Counted from the stretch's first letter, positions 36,225-46,064 are shown. The stretch is 64,000 nt of DNA from an uncultured Roseiflexaceae bacterium (GCA_937988885.1 CALKHR010000154.1:1-64000), one strand, 5' to 3'. Numbers and translations are program-made. The notes: generated by a model from the letters alone, not told the origin.

Positions 36225-37196
36225 ATGGAAATCGGCGGAATCGGCACACCAATGCTTTGGATCGGCTTCAATTTATTTGTGTTGCTGATGTTAGCAATCG
36301 ATTTGGGTATTTTCCATCGCAAGGCTCATGTTGTCAGCGTCAAAGAAGCCGGAATCTGGAGCGTTGTCTGGATCAGCCTAGCGATGCTCTTTAATATAGG
36401 TTTGTACTTCTGGGTGGGCTCCGAAGTCGCGCTCCAGTTCTTCACTGGCTATGTGATCGAGAAATCGCTGAGCGTTGACAATATCTTTGTGTTTGTGCTG
36501 ATCTTCTCGGCATTCGCAGTACCGCCCATGTATCAGCACCGCGTGCTGTTCTGGGGTATCCTAGGTGCGCTTGTGATGCGCGGTCTCCTCATTCTAACGG
36601 GAGCCGCCCTGCTTGAGCGCTTCCACTGGATCATCTACGTGTTCGGTGCGTTCCTGGTCTTTACCGGTATCCGCATGGCGCTGCACAACGATGAGGAGAT
36701 CCACCCCGAAAATAACCCGATCCTGCGCTTTCTGCGTCGCCGATTACCCGTCACCGAGACCTTCGAAAACGAGCATTTCGTGGTGCGCCGTGCTGGCAAG
36801 CTGATGATCACGCCGCTGTTACTCGTGCTGGTGTTGGTCGAAAGCACTGACCTGATCTTCGCGCTCGACTCGATCCCGGCGATCTTCGCGGTCACTACAG
36901 ATCCGTTTGTTGTGTACACCTCGAATGTTTTCGCAATTCTTGGTCTGCGCTCGCTCTACTTCTTGTTGGCGGGCGTGATGGACAAGTTCTACTACTTGAA
37001 GATGGGCCTCTCGGCTGTGCTGTCGTTTGTCGGTGTTAAGATGCTGATATCTGGTTATTACCACATTCCAATCGTGATCTCGCTCTCGATCATCATTGGT
37101 CTGCTCACCATCTCAGTTATCGCTTCGATCGTGCGCGCGCGTCGCCTTGAGCGTGAGGCAGAGGGTGCACTACCTTCGCCACAGCACAAAATCTAG
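36225..37196 (+). CDS. terC: TerC-family integral membrane protein
   Basis: This 323-residue polytopic membrane protein has the TerC signatures EKSLSVDNIFVFVLIFS and ESTDLIFALDSIPAIFAV, whose acidic residues lie in membrane helices and probably bind metal. Members are linked to tellurite resistance and to manganese export during metalation of secreted proteins. GGAGAG lies 4 nt before ATG 36225; an in-frame ATG at 36207 has no site. No yybP-ykoY manganese riboswitch is visible upstream. It is a single gene with a following hairpin. Confidence 0.92.
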   Translation: MEIGGIGTPMLWIGFNLFVLLMLAIDLGIFHRKAHVVSVKEAGIWSVVWISLAMLFNIGLYFWVGSEVALQFFTGYVIEKSLSVDNIFVFVLIFSAFAVPPMYQHRVLFWGILGALVMRGLLILTGAALLERFHWIIYVFGAFLVFTGIRMALHNDEEIHPENNPILRFLRRRLPVTETFENEHFVVRRAGKLMITPLLLVLVLVESTDLIFALDSIPAIFAVTTDPFVVYTSNVFAILGLRSLYFLLAGVMDKFYYLKMGLSAVLSFVGVKMLISGYYHIPIVISLSIIIGLLTISVIASIVRARRLEREAEGALPSPQHKI

Positions 37197-37230
37197 TCGT
37201 TACACCTCAGCGAGGTAACGTCCTCTCGGT

Positions 37231-37259
37231 GGCCTATGGCGAACATCTTGCCATAGGCC
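37231..37259 (+). terminator. Hairpin after terC
   Basis: GGCCTATGGC (37231-37240) pairs with GCCATAGGCC (37250-37259) over a 9-nt loop, 34 bp after the terC stop. No T-run follows. Confidence 0.5.
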
Positions 37260-37340
37260 ATCTTACACCTCACCATTGGACGCCGCCCAACGACTGTATT
37301 ATCATACCGTTTGCAAGCCTTTCCGATCGAGTAATTGCTT

Positions 37341-38732
37341 ATGTCTCCAAAGCCGCACCCAGCAAATGAACGTGAAACCCGCTGGCACCTACCGCTACGG
37401 TTGCGCTGGCCGTTAGCTATCGGCATCGCGCTGGTGTTCGCATTCGTCCAATTTGTTGAGGTGATGCTGCTCAGGGAATCGAACTTCCTGCTCGATCTGC
37501 TGTTGTGGGGAACACTCGGCGGTTTCGCCGTTTGGGCCAGCCTCACGTGGGTGAGTCGCCGCGAGAAGGCCTATCAAGCCGAGATCGAACAGGCGCTCCA
37601 CCAACAACAAACGCTCAATATCCAACTGCAACGGGCCAACGCGCACCTCGCGCTTCTGAGCGAGGTCAACCATCGGATCGCCGATTCCGCCACGCTCGAC
37701 GAGATTCTCGATAGTGCCCTTGCCTTCCCACAACGCCTGGTAGAGGCGCAAGGCTCCGCGCTCTTGCTCCGCGATCGATCGGGAATGATCGCCACGCGCA
37801 TCAACTTTCTGCGCGCCGATGAGTTGAAGAGTCTGCAATCTGCCTTCGGCATCAATACGCTCTCGGAACAGCAGCACCAACCCTCGTTGCACACGCCTCA
37901 ATGCGAAGTCGAGCGCTTCGCCGCCTGCTTGGTACTGCCCTTGCACGATGGCATGGCGCTCGTCGGTCGGATCGAGTTGTACTTCACCCAAATGCCCGTA
38001 CTCGCCGAGGACGAGTTGGCGCTGCTCGAAACGATCGCGAGCGAGGTGGCCGAGGCGATTGTGGGCGCACGGCGGCGCACGCGCGAGGAACGGGCGATCT
38101 ACGAGCTTGAACGCGCGATCACGGAGGAGCGCGCCCGCATCGCACGCGACATCCACGATGGCCTCACACAAACCTTGGCCTTCCAGCGTATGCGAGTGGA
38201 TCTCTGGCTCGATTGGCTCGAAACCGATCGGCCACGGCTGCGCAGCGAGTTGATCGGCCTGAAGGAACGGTTGCGCGAACAGATCGTCGAGCTACGCCGA
38301 GCGATTTTCGCGCTGTTGCCCGTCCAGTTCGATGAACTCGGCTTCGAGGGCGGGCTGCACCGCTATATCAACGAATTTGCAGGCCAACAAGGTTGGAATG
38401 TGCGGGTTGACCTCAGCCATCTGCCGCTCGATCTGAAGCCTGATCTGGAGGCGCTCTGTTTTCGGATTATTCAGGAAGCGCTCACCAATGCTGCAAAACA
38501 CGCCAAAGCGAGCCATGTCAGCGTCGCGATCGATCAGGTCGATGGGGGGTTGCAGATCGTTGTACACGACAATGGTGTGGGGTTTGATCCGAATTCACAG
38601 CCTGATGGCGCGTTAGGCTTACGCCAAATGCGAGAACGATTAGTCGCTCTACGCGGACAACTTACGCTTTGTTCACACATTGGTGGCGGCACTGAGGTGC
38701 GCGCCTGGATTCCGTTGCCAAGCGAACGATAA
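37341..38732 (+). CDS. NarL-type sensor histidine kinase with GAF-like domain
   Basis: This 463-residue kinase has two N-terminal membrane helices (about 20-70), a short coiled coil, a GAF-like sensor region (about 105-235), a HisKA_3 dimerisation domain with the phospho-acceptor His in IARDIHDGLTQTL, and an HATPase_c domain (N box ALTNAAKHAKAS, G box HDNGVGFDP). It autophosphorylates and passes phosphate to the response regulator encoded 42 bp downstream. The stimulus is unknown; the GAF-like region may bind a small ligand or redox cofactor. Confidence 0.9.
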   Translation: MSPKPHPANERETRWHLPLRLRWPLAIGIALVFAFVQFVEVMLLRESNFLLDLLLWGTLGGFAVWASLTWVSRREKAYQAEIEQALHQQQTLNIQLQRANAHLALLSEVNHRIADSATLDEILDSALAFPQRLVEAQGSALLLRDRSGMIATRINFLRADELKSLQSAFGINTLSEQQHQPSLHTPQCEVERFAACLVLPLHDGMALVGRIELYFTQMPVLAEDELALLETIASEVAEAIVGARRRTREERAIYELERAITEERARIARDIHDGLTQTLAFQRMRVDLWLDWLETDRPRLRSELIGLKERLREQIVELRRAIFALLPVQFDELGFEGGLHRYINEFAGQQGWNVRVDLSHLPLDLKPDLEALCFRIIQEALTNAAKHAKASHVSVAIDQVDGGLQIVVHDNGVGFDPNSQPDGALGLRQMRERLVALRGQLTLCSHIGGGTEVRAWIPLPSER

Positions 38733-38774
38733 CGACACACGATGCTGCATGACCGAGTTCAAGGGGGATGCACG

Positions 38775-39434
38775 ATGGCTGCAGTCCGACTCCTCATAGC
38801 CGATGATCACACCATGTTCCGCCAGGGTCTGCGGGAACTGATTGAACGCAAAACCAATTTCGAGGTGGTGAGCGAAGCCTCAAATGGCCGCGAAGTGCTC
38901 GAACTCGTTGAGCAATTGCATCCCGATATTGTGCTGCTCGATATTCAGATGCCCGAACTCGATGGCGTTGCGGTCGCGCGCCAATTGGCGCAGACGCACC
39001 CAGAGATTCGGGTGATTGTGCTCACGATGTACCGCCAGGATCAGCATCTCATCGAGGCAATCAAAAGCGGGGTGCGCGGCTATCTGCTGAAGGATGCCGA
39101 TGCCGAAGAACTGATCGACGTGATCGAGCGAGTGCAGCGGGGCGAGGCGGCGATCGATCCCGCACTCACGGCACGCGTGTTCGATGCGGTACGCCACGGC
39201 TCTGAAGCCGGCGGGACGGCGCCGCTTACCGAACGGGAGCGCGAGATCTTGCAGTTGTTGGCGGCGGGAAACGACAACCGCTCGATCGCCGCGCAACTGC
39301 ACCTTTCGGAGAAAACGGTCGGCAACCGCATGAGCGAGATCTTCCAGAAACTTGGCGTGAGCAACCGTACACAAGCGGCACTGGTCGCCATCCAACGAGG
39401 CTTGATCTCCGATGAACCTGGCAGCCCCAATTAG
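38775..39434 (+). CDS. NarL/FixJ-family response regulator
   Basis: This 219-residue regulator has a receiver domain (acidic pair DDH, phospho-acceptor Asp in IVLLDIQMPELDG, Lys in YLLKDADAEE) and a C-terminal LuxR-type helix-turn-helix (LTEREREILQLLAAGNDNRSIA). The start at 38775 has AAGGGGG upstream and is preferred to 38742. It is the partner of the preceding kinase. Its targets are unknown; the stress protein gene 190 bp downstream is one candidate by position. Confidence 0.92.
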   Translation: MAAVRLLIADDHTMFRQGLRELIERKTNFEVVSEASNGREVLELVEQLHPDIVLLDIQMPELDGVAVARQLAQTHPEIRVIVLTMYRQDQHLIEAIKSGVRGYLLKDADAEELIDVIERVQRGEAAIDPALTARVFDAVRHGSEAGGTAPLTEREREILQLLAAGNDNRSIAAQLHLSEKTVGNRMSEIFQKLGVSNRTQAALVAIQRGLISDEPGSPN

Positions 39435-39544
39435 TTCCAAGGCATCGAGAAGCGTTAAATCACGGTTTCGATACATCCTATAGAGAGCGACACTGAGGGG
39501 CGCTCGGCAAAATCGTTGTAAATCTCCCAAAAACACCAACTATC

Positions 39545-39560
39545 TGGCACGCTCCTTGCA
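39545..39560 (+). promoter_or_regulatory. Consensus-like sigma-54 promoter (-24/-12)
   Basis: TGGCACG-CTCC-TTGCA matches the sigma-54 consensus at every defined position, with GG (39546-39547) and GC (39558-39559) separated by the required 10 bp. Transcription would start near 39571. The inverted repeat TGTTTCC-N6-GGAAACA (39577-39596) follows in the leader of the stress protein gene. Whether this organism encodes sigma-54 cannot be seen here. Confidence 0.55.
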
Positions 39561-39576
39561 CCCCTTCTGGCCTGTA

Positions 39577-39596
39577 TGTTTCCATTGGCGGAAACA
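39577..39596. promoter_or_regulatory. Inverted repeat in the stress-protein leader
   Basis: TGTTTCC (39577-39583) and GGAAACA (39590-39596) form a perfect 7-6-7 inverted repeat between the predicted transcription start and the GAGGAGGAG ribosome site. It could be an operator or an mRNA hairpin. Confidence 0.45.
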
Positions 39597-39623
39597 ACAT
39601 CATGAGAAGAGGAGGAGCAACTC

Positions 39624-40214
39624 ATGAAAACGATTGTTGGTCTTTTTGAGAACTATACCGACGCGGATCGCGCGGTAAGTGATCTGCAAGCGAGCGGTTT
39701 TACACGTGACCAAATCAGTGTCGCAGCTCGCGATGCATCAGTGCAAGATCGCTTGGTTGGCGATACCAATTCCGAGCGCGCGATCGGCGACAGCGCTGGT
39801 GCTGGCGCGGTCGGTGGCGCAGTGCTAGGCGGGCTTGGTGGTCTGCTTGTTGGGATCGGCGCACTCGCCATTCCTGGCATCGGGCCGGTGATTACCGCTG
39901 GTACCCTGGCAACCGCACTGGGCACAACCGCAGCAGGCGCAGGCTTAGGCGCTGCAGCCGGTGGCCTGATCGGCGCGCTGGTCGGCATGGGCATTCCTGA
40001 AGAGGATGCGCATTTCTATGCCGAAGGTGTGAAGCGCGGTGGTGTGCTTGTCACTGTGCAGTCCGAGGATAACCGCGCAAACGAGGCGCTCAGCATTATG
40101 CATCAGGCCCACGCGGTGGATGTCGATACGCAACGCCGCAACTGGACCGAAAGCGGCTGGTCGGGGCGCTTCGACGATACACTCCCCGGCGACGACTGGC
40201 GAAGCAACTATTAA
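39624..40214 (+). CDS. General stress protein 17M-like protein with glycine-zipper core
   Basis: This 196-residue protein has an N-terminal YflT/GSP17M-like domain (MKTIVGLFENYTDADRAVSD then LQASGFTRDQISVAARD), a long Gly/Ala-rich hydrophobic middle resembling glycine-zipper membrane segments (about 55-125) and a C-terminal repeat of the first domain's second half (VKRGGVLVTVQSEDNRANEA). Such proteins are induced by stress; the molecular role is unknown. GAGGAGGAG precedes the start. A sigma-54-like promoter lies upstream. Confidence 0.8.
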   Translation: MKTIVGLFENYTDADRAVSDLQASGFTRDQISVAARDASVQDRLVGDTNSERAIGDSAGAGAVGGAVLGGLGGLLVGIGALAIPGIGPVITAGTLATALGTTAAGAGLGAAAGGLIGALVGMGIPEEDAHFYAEGVKRGGVLVTVQSEDNRANEALSIMHQAHAVDVDTQRRNWTESGWSGRFDDTLPGDDWRSNY

Positions 40215-40252
40215 CGAAACATCGCATCTACGCATCGTCAAACGATAAACAC

Positions 40253-40291
40253 ACACAATTGCGGGTGGCTTCAAGTCACCCGCAATTGTGT
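40253..40291. terminator. Long hairpin after the stress-protein gene
   Basis: ACACAATTGCGGGTG (40253-40267) pairs perfectly with CACCCGCAATTGTGT (40277-40291) over a 9-nt loop. Only TT follows before A-rich sequence, so it is a terminator with a weak tail. The remaining 260 bp to the next gene is AT-rich and shows nothing recognisable. Confidence 0.65.
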
Positions 40292-40552
40292 TAAAAAATA
40301 TTTTATGTTATTTAGCATTTCTATCTGTTTTTCTGCCTCACATTAGTGCATATTTTCTACTTGACATCTGTAAGATTCGGATTTATAGTAACGCTGTTCC
40401 CACTCATACACCTGATAAAAATATACGTATTTGGCTCCTTGTTTTGTAGTCAAATAACGCGACTTCGTAGATTGTCAATCATTGTAATACTTCATCGGCA
40501 ACGTAATCGTTTGCTGTTGCTCTCATACGGCCACGTTTTAATGTGAATATCG

Positions 40553-42430
40553 ATGCCAAAAAGAGCGCTGGTTGCAAGCATCATTGTTTTGATGCTTATT
40601 TCCTGTAGCCAACTATCCCCAGCGGCGCCACAGAGCATATCGCCAACCAATGCGCCGCTTGCAGCGATGACCCCGACATTGGCCACCGCCGCGCCCGCGG
40701 TGGCCACCGCTGCACAATCATCTATAGAGCCAAAGGCGGCCACAATGCTGAAATTGGTATCACTCACCCCACCAAGGAGTCTCTACGGCCTCAATGAGTT
40801 TGAGATCGAGACCGATGCGATTGTGAGCAATCGTTTCGATCCCGCTGAGTTTGATCTGTGGGTGCGCTTTACTGCTCCGTCCGGTCGCGAACTGTTGGTG
40901 CCTGCGTTCAGCTATCAAGCGATCGACCCGGACACACTCGTGGCGCAGGGTGAGCCAACTTGGCGGGTGCGCTTCACCGCCACCGAGGTCGGCGAATGGC
41001 AGGCTCAGGCCGAACTGATCAGCCCAACCCTCCGCAGCGAGCCATTGCAATTCACTGTTGCGCCCGACGAGCAAGCGCGCGGCTTCATGCGGCTTCATCC
41101 CGAGAATCCCCGGTATTACGCCTTCGATAACGGCGATTTCTACTTCCCGATCGGGCCGAATCTGGGCTGGTCGGTCGCGCCCGGTCGCGGCGTGCTCGAT
41201 GACTATGAGCGCTGGCTGGATCGCCTCAGCCAGAACGGCGGCAACGTCGGACGCGTCTGGATGGCGTCGTGGTCGTTCGGTATCGAGTGGAAGGACACGG
41301 GTCTGGGCGATTACACCAAGCGCATGCGCCAGGCCTGGTTGCTCGATCAGGTGTTTCAGTTGGCCGAGGAGCGTGGGGTGTACTTGATGCTGACGCTGCT
41401 CAACCACGGCGCGTTCAGCGAGAGCGTGAACCCCGAATGGAACGATAACCCCTACAATCAGGCAAATGGCGGCCCGCTCAAAGCGCCGCGCGATTTCGCC
41501 CGCAACCGCGAAGCCAAAGCGTTCTTTCAACAGCGGCTACGCTACATCGTGGCCCGGTGGGGCTACTCACCGAATCTGTTCGCCTGGGAGTGGTGGAACG
41601 AAGTCAACTGGACGCCGATCGATGACCCAGCCCTTAAAGAGTGGATCCGCGAGATGGATACGCATCTTGAGCGCTACGATCCCTACAAGCACTTGGTGAG
41701 CAGCAGTTTCGCTGGTGTCACATCGAGCCAAACCTGGCAGTTGCCGGAGATCGATTTCACCCAACAGCACGACTACAGCGGCGATGATCCCGCCAAGTTG
41801 TTGCCCGTCACCTTCCACGTGATGAATGGCTACGCGCCCGAGAAGCCGGTTCTGCTCGCCGAACAAGGACTGGATGCGGCGGGTGCGAGCGGCCAAGTTG
41901 GAGTGGAACTCGTCCACTTCCACAATGGTATCTGGGCCGCGCCGTTCAGCGGCTATGCCGGAAGCGCGATGTACTGGTGGTGGGACCACTACATCGACCC
42001 GAACAACTTGTGGGGCGAATACCGTGGGCTTGCCACCTTCTTGGAGGGCGAGACGCTGGTGCCGCTCGCACCCACCAAAACGCAACTCGATTCCGATGCA
42101 GCTATCGCGCTAGCGCTCCAATCGCCGGAACGCGCGCTGGTGTGGGTGCGCAGCAACGCCTACACCATCGCAGCCGCCCGCAACGCTTACGAGCAGGCCC
42201 GCGCCGCCGAGAGCGTGCCGAGCGATTGGCGACATGAACCTCCGCCGATCAACGATCTCACCCTCACGTTGCAAGGCTTGAACAACGGCGACTACCTGGC
42301 TGAATGGTTCTCGCCCCACAGCGCCACCTGGCTGGAGTCACAGCCGATCGCCGTGAGCGATGGCAGCGTGACGCTAACGGTGCCATCGTTCAACCAAGAT
42401 ATCGCGTTGCGCCTCCGCCCGAACAACTAG
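40553..42430 (+). CDS. GH5-like glycoside hydrolase lipoprotein with DUF5060-type domain
   Basis: This 625-residue lipoprotein has a signal peptide ending LMLISC, an Ala/Pro/Thr linker, a beta-sandwich domain of the DUF5060 type (about 65-180), a TIM-barrel GH5-like catalytic domain and a C-terminal sandwich. The acid/base Glu is likely in FAWEWWNEVNW and the nucleophile Glu in VLLAEQGLD. It would cleave a beta-linked polysaccharide outside the cell; the substrate is unknown. It starts without a strong ribosome site. Confidence 0.82.
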   Translation: MPKRALVASIIVLMLISCSQLSPAAPQSISPTNAPLAAMTPTLATAAPAVATAAQSSIEPKAATMLKLVSLTPPRSLYGLNEFEIETDAIVSNRFDPAEFDLWVRFTAPSGRELLVPAFSYQAIDPDTLVAQGEPTWRVRFTATEVGEWQAQAELISPTLRSEPLQFTVAPDEQARGFMRLHPENPRYYAFDNGDFYFPIGPNLGWSVAPGRGVLDDYERWLDRLSQNGGNVGRVWMASWSFGIEWKDTGLGDYTKRMRQAWLLDQVFQLAEERGVYLMLTLLNHGAFSESVNPEWNDNPYNQANGGPLKAPRDFARNREAKAFFQQRLRYIVARWGYSPNLFAWEWWNEVNWTPIDDPALKEWIREMDTHLERYDPYKHLVSSSFAGVTSSQTWQLPEIDFTQQHDYSGDDPAKLLPVTFHVMNGYAPEKPVLLAEQGLDAAGASGQVGVELVHFHNGIWAAPFSGYAGSAMYWWWDHYIDPNNLWGEYRGLATFLEGETLVPLAPTKTQLDSDAAIALALQSPERALVWVRSNAYTIAAARNAYEQARAAESVPSDWRHEPPPINDLTLTLQGLNNGDYLAEWFSPHSATWLESQPIAVSDGSVTLTVPSFNQDIALRLRPNN

Positions 42431-42581
42431 CTCTTTGGCGAATACTCCACAGGGTAGTACCCATCAAACATGCGAAGGCGTTTGCGGCCTGATATGTGTG
42501 CGCTTTCTCGTTCCGATACGATAACGCCACACATTTGTACCGGCTTTCACACAAAACATGCCGTGTTTTTGGAAAGCAACT

Positions 42582-42590
42582 TGCTATAAT
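42582..42590 (+). promoter_or_regulatory. Extended -10 promoter of the tricorn homologue
   Basis: TGC-TATAAT (42582-42590) is a perfect extended -10 element 62 bp before the ATG. The -35 region is poor, as is usual for this promoter type. Confidence 0.6.
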
Positions 42591-42652
42591 ACTCTGATTA
42601 CCGCAAAAGTTGTATCGCAAAAAGGTGACGCCTAGAGCTGGAGCATACTTTT

Positions 42653-45600
42653 ATGACCAACGTGCAGTCTGCTCGACCATACTTCCGCACACCAACATTC
42701 TCACCAGATGGCAGCACAATCGCTTTTGTCCACGCGGGAGATATTTGGCTTGTGCCACGCAGCGGCGGTAACGCCGAACGTCTGACTGCACACCCTGCAG
42801 GTCACTCAAGCCCACGCTTCTCACCGGATGGCAATTACATCGGGTTCAGTTCAACCCGCACAGGCCACGGTGATATCTATGTCCTACCCCTGCATGGGGG
42901 AGAAGTGCGCCGACTGACGTATCACGATAGCACTGATACGCTCGAAAGTTGGACCCCCGATAGTCAATTTCTGTTTTATAGCAGCGAGGCGAATCAGCAG
43001 GGCGGTTCCATTTATCGGATACCGTTGGGTGGCGGCACGCCGATCCCGTGGCTTTCGCAACCCTACGAACGCCTCAACAGCCTCAGTATCTCGCCAGATG
43101 GCACGAAATTGGCCTTTAATGTGAGCCGCGATCGCTGGTGGCGCCGTGGCCCAAACCCCTACGGTGGCTCTGAGATCTGGGTCGTCGATAACGTCCCCAA
43201 GGCGACATCGTTCACCAGGATCGACAAGTACGCCGGCATGAATCGCTGGCCGCTCTGGTCGATCGATGGCAAGGGCTTGTACTTCGTCTCCGACCGCGAT
43301 GGGATGGAGAATATCTGGTATCAGCCCTTCGATGAAGAGGAAGCCATCAAGATCACCGCGTTCAACGAGGGACGCGTGTTATGGCCAAACATCAGCAAGG
43401 ACGGGAAAAGCATCGCCTTTGAGCGCGATTTTTCGATTTGGCAGTTGGATCTCGCGAGCGGCGAATCGGAGCCGATCCCGATCCAGGTACGGCACGACAG
43501 CAAAATTGTGCCGACGCAGATCTACACCTACACCCGTGAGTTTAGCGAGTTACGTTTGTCTCCCGATGGCAAAAAAGTCGCTTTTGTGGCCCACGGCGAA
43601 GTGTTTGCTGATTTTGCAGATAAAGAGAACGACAAAGATCGATATCAAGCGTTATCGTACCGCGTCACCAACACGCCTTATCGAGAGAGTGATATTTCCT
43701 GGTCGCCAGATAGCCGTCGATTGCTCTACATCTCAGATCGGCACGGCGACGAAGAAGTGTACATGTATGACTTCTTGAAATACACAGAAGTGCGTCTGAC
43801 CAATAGCTCGGGAGCCAAATCATCACCCACCTATAGCCCAGATGGCAAATGGATCGCGTACGGTCGGGGCGATAACGAGATTCGGTTGATCAACGCCGAG
43901 ACGCGCGAAGATATGCCGTTTATCCAGGCCAACTTCAGCTTCAGCGCCTCCTACGCTTGGTCGCCCGATAGCCGCTGGATCGTGTTTATCGCCCGCGATG
44001 AGCATGCGTTCAGCAACGCCTTTGTGCAGCGCATCGGCGAGACGACGCCGCATCAGATCAGCTTCTTGAGCAATCTCGAAGCGAGCAACCCGATCTGGGC
44101 GCCGAACGGCAGTTTTATCATCTTTACCACGGGGCAATACCGCTCCGAGGCGCAGATCGCTCGCATCGATCTGATCCCGTTGATACCGATCTTCCAAGAG
44201 ACAAAGTTCGAGAAACTGTTTGAGTTGACGCCAAGCGAACGCCGCTCCAGAGAGCAGTTATCGCTCGAAGTGCCTTCTCACGACGACCGCAAACAACTGC
44301 AACATAACAGCCAGCAAAAGCCCAAAGGCATTTCGCGCGTCGAGGAACAGCCGCCATCGGAGGTGCCCTTCCCGTTCGATCCGAATCCGCAGGACCCAGA
44401 GACAGAGCAAATGCACGAGCCGGATCCTGTCTTTACGGATCGCATCGAGATTATGTTCGAGCATATCAAACGGCGCTTGCGCTTTCTGACGCCTACGCAG
44501 ATGGATGCGGATGCGATGTGCATCTCGCCCGATAGCCGCGACCTTATTTTTGGCGCCGCTGTGGCGGGTAGGTACAATCTGTGGACGCTGCCGCTCGATG
44601 AGATGCAGCGCGGCACGCCAATACCGCGCCAACTCACCAGCGGTTTCAACCGCAAATGGTCGGCGCAGTTCACAGCCGATGGCAAACACATCTACTTTTT
44701 AGATAATGGCCAAATCACCATCTACAACTTCGCAAGCGGCAATCAAAGCATACTACCGGTCCGAGCGAAGGTGCTGGTTGATTTCCATCAAGAAAAACTG
44801 CAAGTCTTCTCGGAAGCGTGGCGCCTCCTACGCGACCACTTCTACGATCCCACCTTCCGAGGGCTGGATTGGCAGGTCGCATACGAGCAGTTCCTGCCCC
44901 TTGTGGCTGGCGCGCAAACCTACAGCGAGTTGCTCAATCTGCTGAATATGATGGTCGGCGAACTGCGGGCATCCCACCTGGGTGCCACACCAACGTGGGT
45001 GGGATCGTACAACGATGGCTATACGGGGATCTTGTTCGATCAGGTGGAACAAGCGAAGTCTGGCCGATTGGTGGTTGCCGAAGTGTTGCCTGATAGCCCC
45101 GCCGCCTTGGCGACGCACAACGGGGGCATATCGATCGGCGATGAGGTGGTCGCGATCAACGACATTCCCATTACGCCATCCACCAACATCCATATGCTGC
45201 TGCGCGAATCGGTTGGACGGCGCGTGATCTTGGAGGTTGTCACACCCGGGCTCGCACCGCGCGAAGTCGCTGTGCGCCCCGTCTCTGCCGATCAGTACGA
45301 TGAGTTGCGCTACAACGATTGGGTGTACCGCAATGAGGAATATGTCTACAAAATAAGCAATGGTCGGCTTGGCTACATCCACATCCGCCACATGGACTAT
45401 CCGTGTTATCAAAAGTTTTTGTCGGACCTCGATGCGGAGACGTACCGAAAAGAAGGTGTGGTGCTCGATGTGCGCTTCAACGGTGGCGGCCATACGGGGA
45501 CGTTCATCCTTGATGTGCTCGCGCGGCGCAGTGTGCTCGTGGGCAACTTCCGCGACCGGCCAACCACCGCCGCCGATCATCTAGCGGGCAACCGCGTGTT

Positions 45601-45940
45601 GAACAAGCCCACCGTGCTAGTCATCAACCAAAGCTCGTACTCGAACACCGAGATGTTCGCCGAAGGATATCGGCGGCTGAATCTGGGCAAGGTCGTCGGG
45701 CAGCCAACCGGCGGCGCGGTGGTGTGGACCTTCCGCACACGCTTGCTGGATGGCACCTGGTTCAGTTTGCCGCGCATCAGGGTGGCCACCCCCGAGGGCG
45801 AGGAACTCGAGGGCAAAGGCCGTGAGGTCGATGTGAATATTGCACTGCCCGTTGGCGAGAACACCCGCACCGGCAAGGATCGGCAGCTCGATGCCGCCGT
45901 CGCAACCCTGCTTGCCCAGATCGACGGAACCTCCACCTAA
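42653..45940 (+). CDS. Tricorn protease homologue (S41 with PD40 propellers)
   Basis: This 1095-residue protein has an N-terminal and a second beta-propeller built of PD40/WD40-like blades (repeated FSPDG, WSPDSR and YSPDGKW units over about 1-540). A charged Pro-rich linker (about 545-600) follows, then a helical core, a PDZ domain (about 780-860, ILEVVTPG near its end) and an S41 peptidase domain. Catalytic residues by analogy are Ser-His in GELRASHLG and the nucleophile Ser in INQSSYSNTEMF. No signal peptide is seen, so it is probably cytoplasmic and degrades peptides released by larger proteases. An oligoendopeptidase F gene follows. Confidence 0.9.
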   Translation: MTNVQSARPYFRTPTFSPDGSTIAFVHAGDIWLVPRSGGNAERLTAHPAGHSSPRFSPDGNYIGFSSTRTGHGDIYVLPLHGGEVRRLTYHDSTDTLESWTPDSQFLFYSSEANQQGGSIYRIPLGGGTPIPWLSQPYERLNSLSISPDGTKLAFNVSRDRWWRRGPNPYGGSEIWVVDNVPKATSFTRIDKYAGMNRWPLWSIDGKGLYFVSDRDGMENIWYQPFDEEEAIKITAFNEGRVLWPNISKDGKSIAFERDFSIWQLDLASGESEPIPIQVRHDSKIVPTQIYTYTREFSELRLSPDGKKVAFVAHGEVFADFADKENDKDRYQALSYRVTNTPYRESDISWSPDSRRLLYISDRHGDEEVYMYDFLKYTEVRLTNSSGAKSSPTYSPDGKWIAYGRGDNEIRLINAETREDMPFIQANFSFSASYAWSPDSRWIVFIARDEHAFSNAFVQRIGETTPHQISFLSNLEASNPIWAPNGSFIIFTTGQYRSEAQIARIDLIPLIPIFQETKFEKLFELTPSERRSREQLSLEVPSHDDRKQLQHNSQQKPKGISRVEEQPPSEVPFPFDPNPQDPETEQMHEPDPVFTDRIEIMFEHIKRRLRFLTPTQMDADAMCISPDSRDLIFGAAVAGRYNLWTLPLDEMQRGTPIPRQLTSGFNRKWSAQFTADGKHIYFLDNGQITIYNFASGNQSILPVRAKVLVDFHQEKLQVFSEAWRLLRDHFYDPTFRGLDWQVAYEQFLPLVAGAQTYSELLNLLNMMVGELRASHLGATPTWVGSYNDGYTGILFDQVEQAKSGRLVVAEVLPDSPAALATHNGGISIGDEVVAINDIPITPSTNIHMLLRESVGRRVILEVVTPGLAPREVAVRPVSADQYDELRYNDWVYRNEEYVYKISNGRLGYIHIRHMDYPCYQKFLSDLDAETYRKEGVVLDVRFNGGGHTGTFILDVLARRSVLVGNFRDRPTTAADHLAGNRVLNKPTVLVINQSSYSNTEMFAEGYRRLNLGKVVGQPTGGAVVWTFRTRLLDGTWFSLPRIRVATPEGEELEGKGREVDVNIALPVGENTRTGKDRQLDAAVATLLAQIDGTST

Positions 45941-45973
45941 ACCAGTCTCGCAAACCCCTCATACACACATCGA

Positions 45974-46009
45974 AAGCTGCTACGCCGAATACAAGGTGTA
46001 GCAGTTTTT
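45974..46009 (+). terminator. Rho-independent terminator after the tricorn homologue
   Basis: CTGCTACGCC (45977-45986) pairs with GGTGTAGCAG (45995-46004) over an 8-nt loop, followed by TTTTT. Confidence 0.85.
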
Positions 46010-46055
46010 CGATGAAAAGATACAACTATAATCGGTAGTGCCGCCATGCTACGCT

Positions 46056-46064
46056 TGCTACAAT
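46056..46064 (+). promoter_or_regulatory. Extended -10 promoter of oligoendopeptidase F
   Basis: TGC-TACAAT (46056-46064) lies 53 bp before the ATG, with no clear -35. It resembles the elements at 42582 and 47943. Confidence 0.5.

Noticed and set aside
37193..37546. 117-codon minus-strand ORF between terC and the kinase
   Set aside because: It overlaps the kinase start and the terC hairpin and has no ribosome site or recognisable content.
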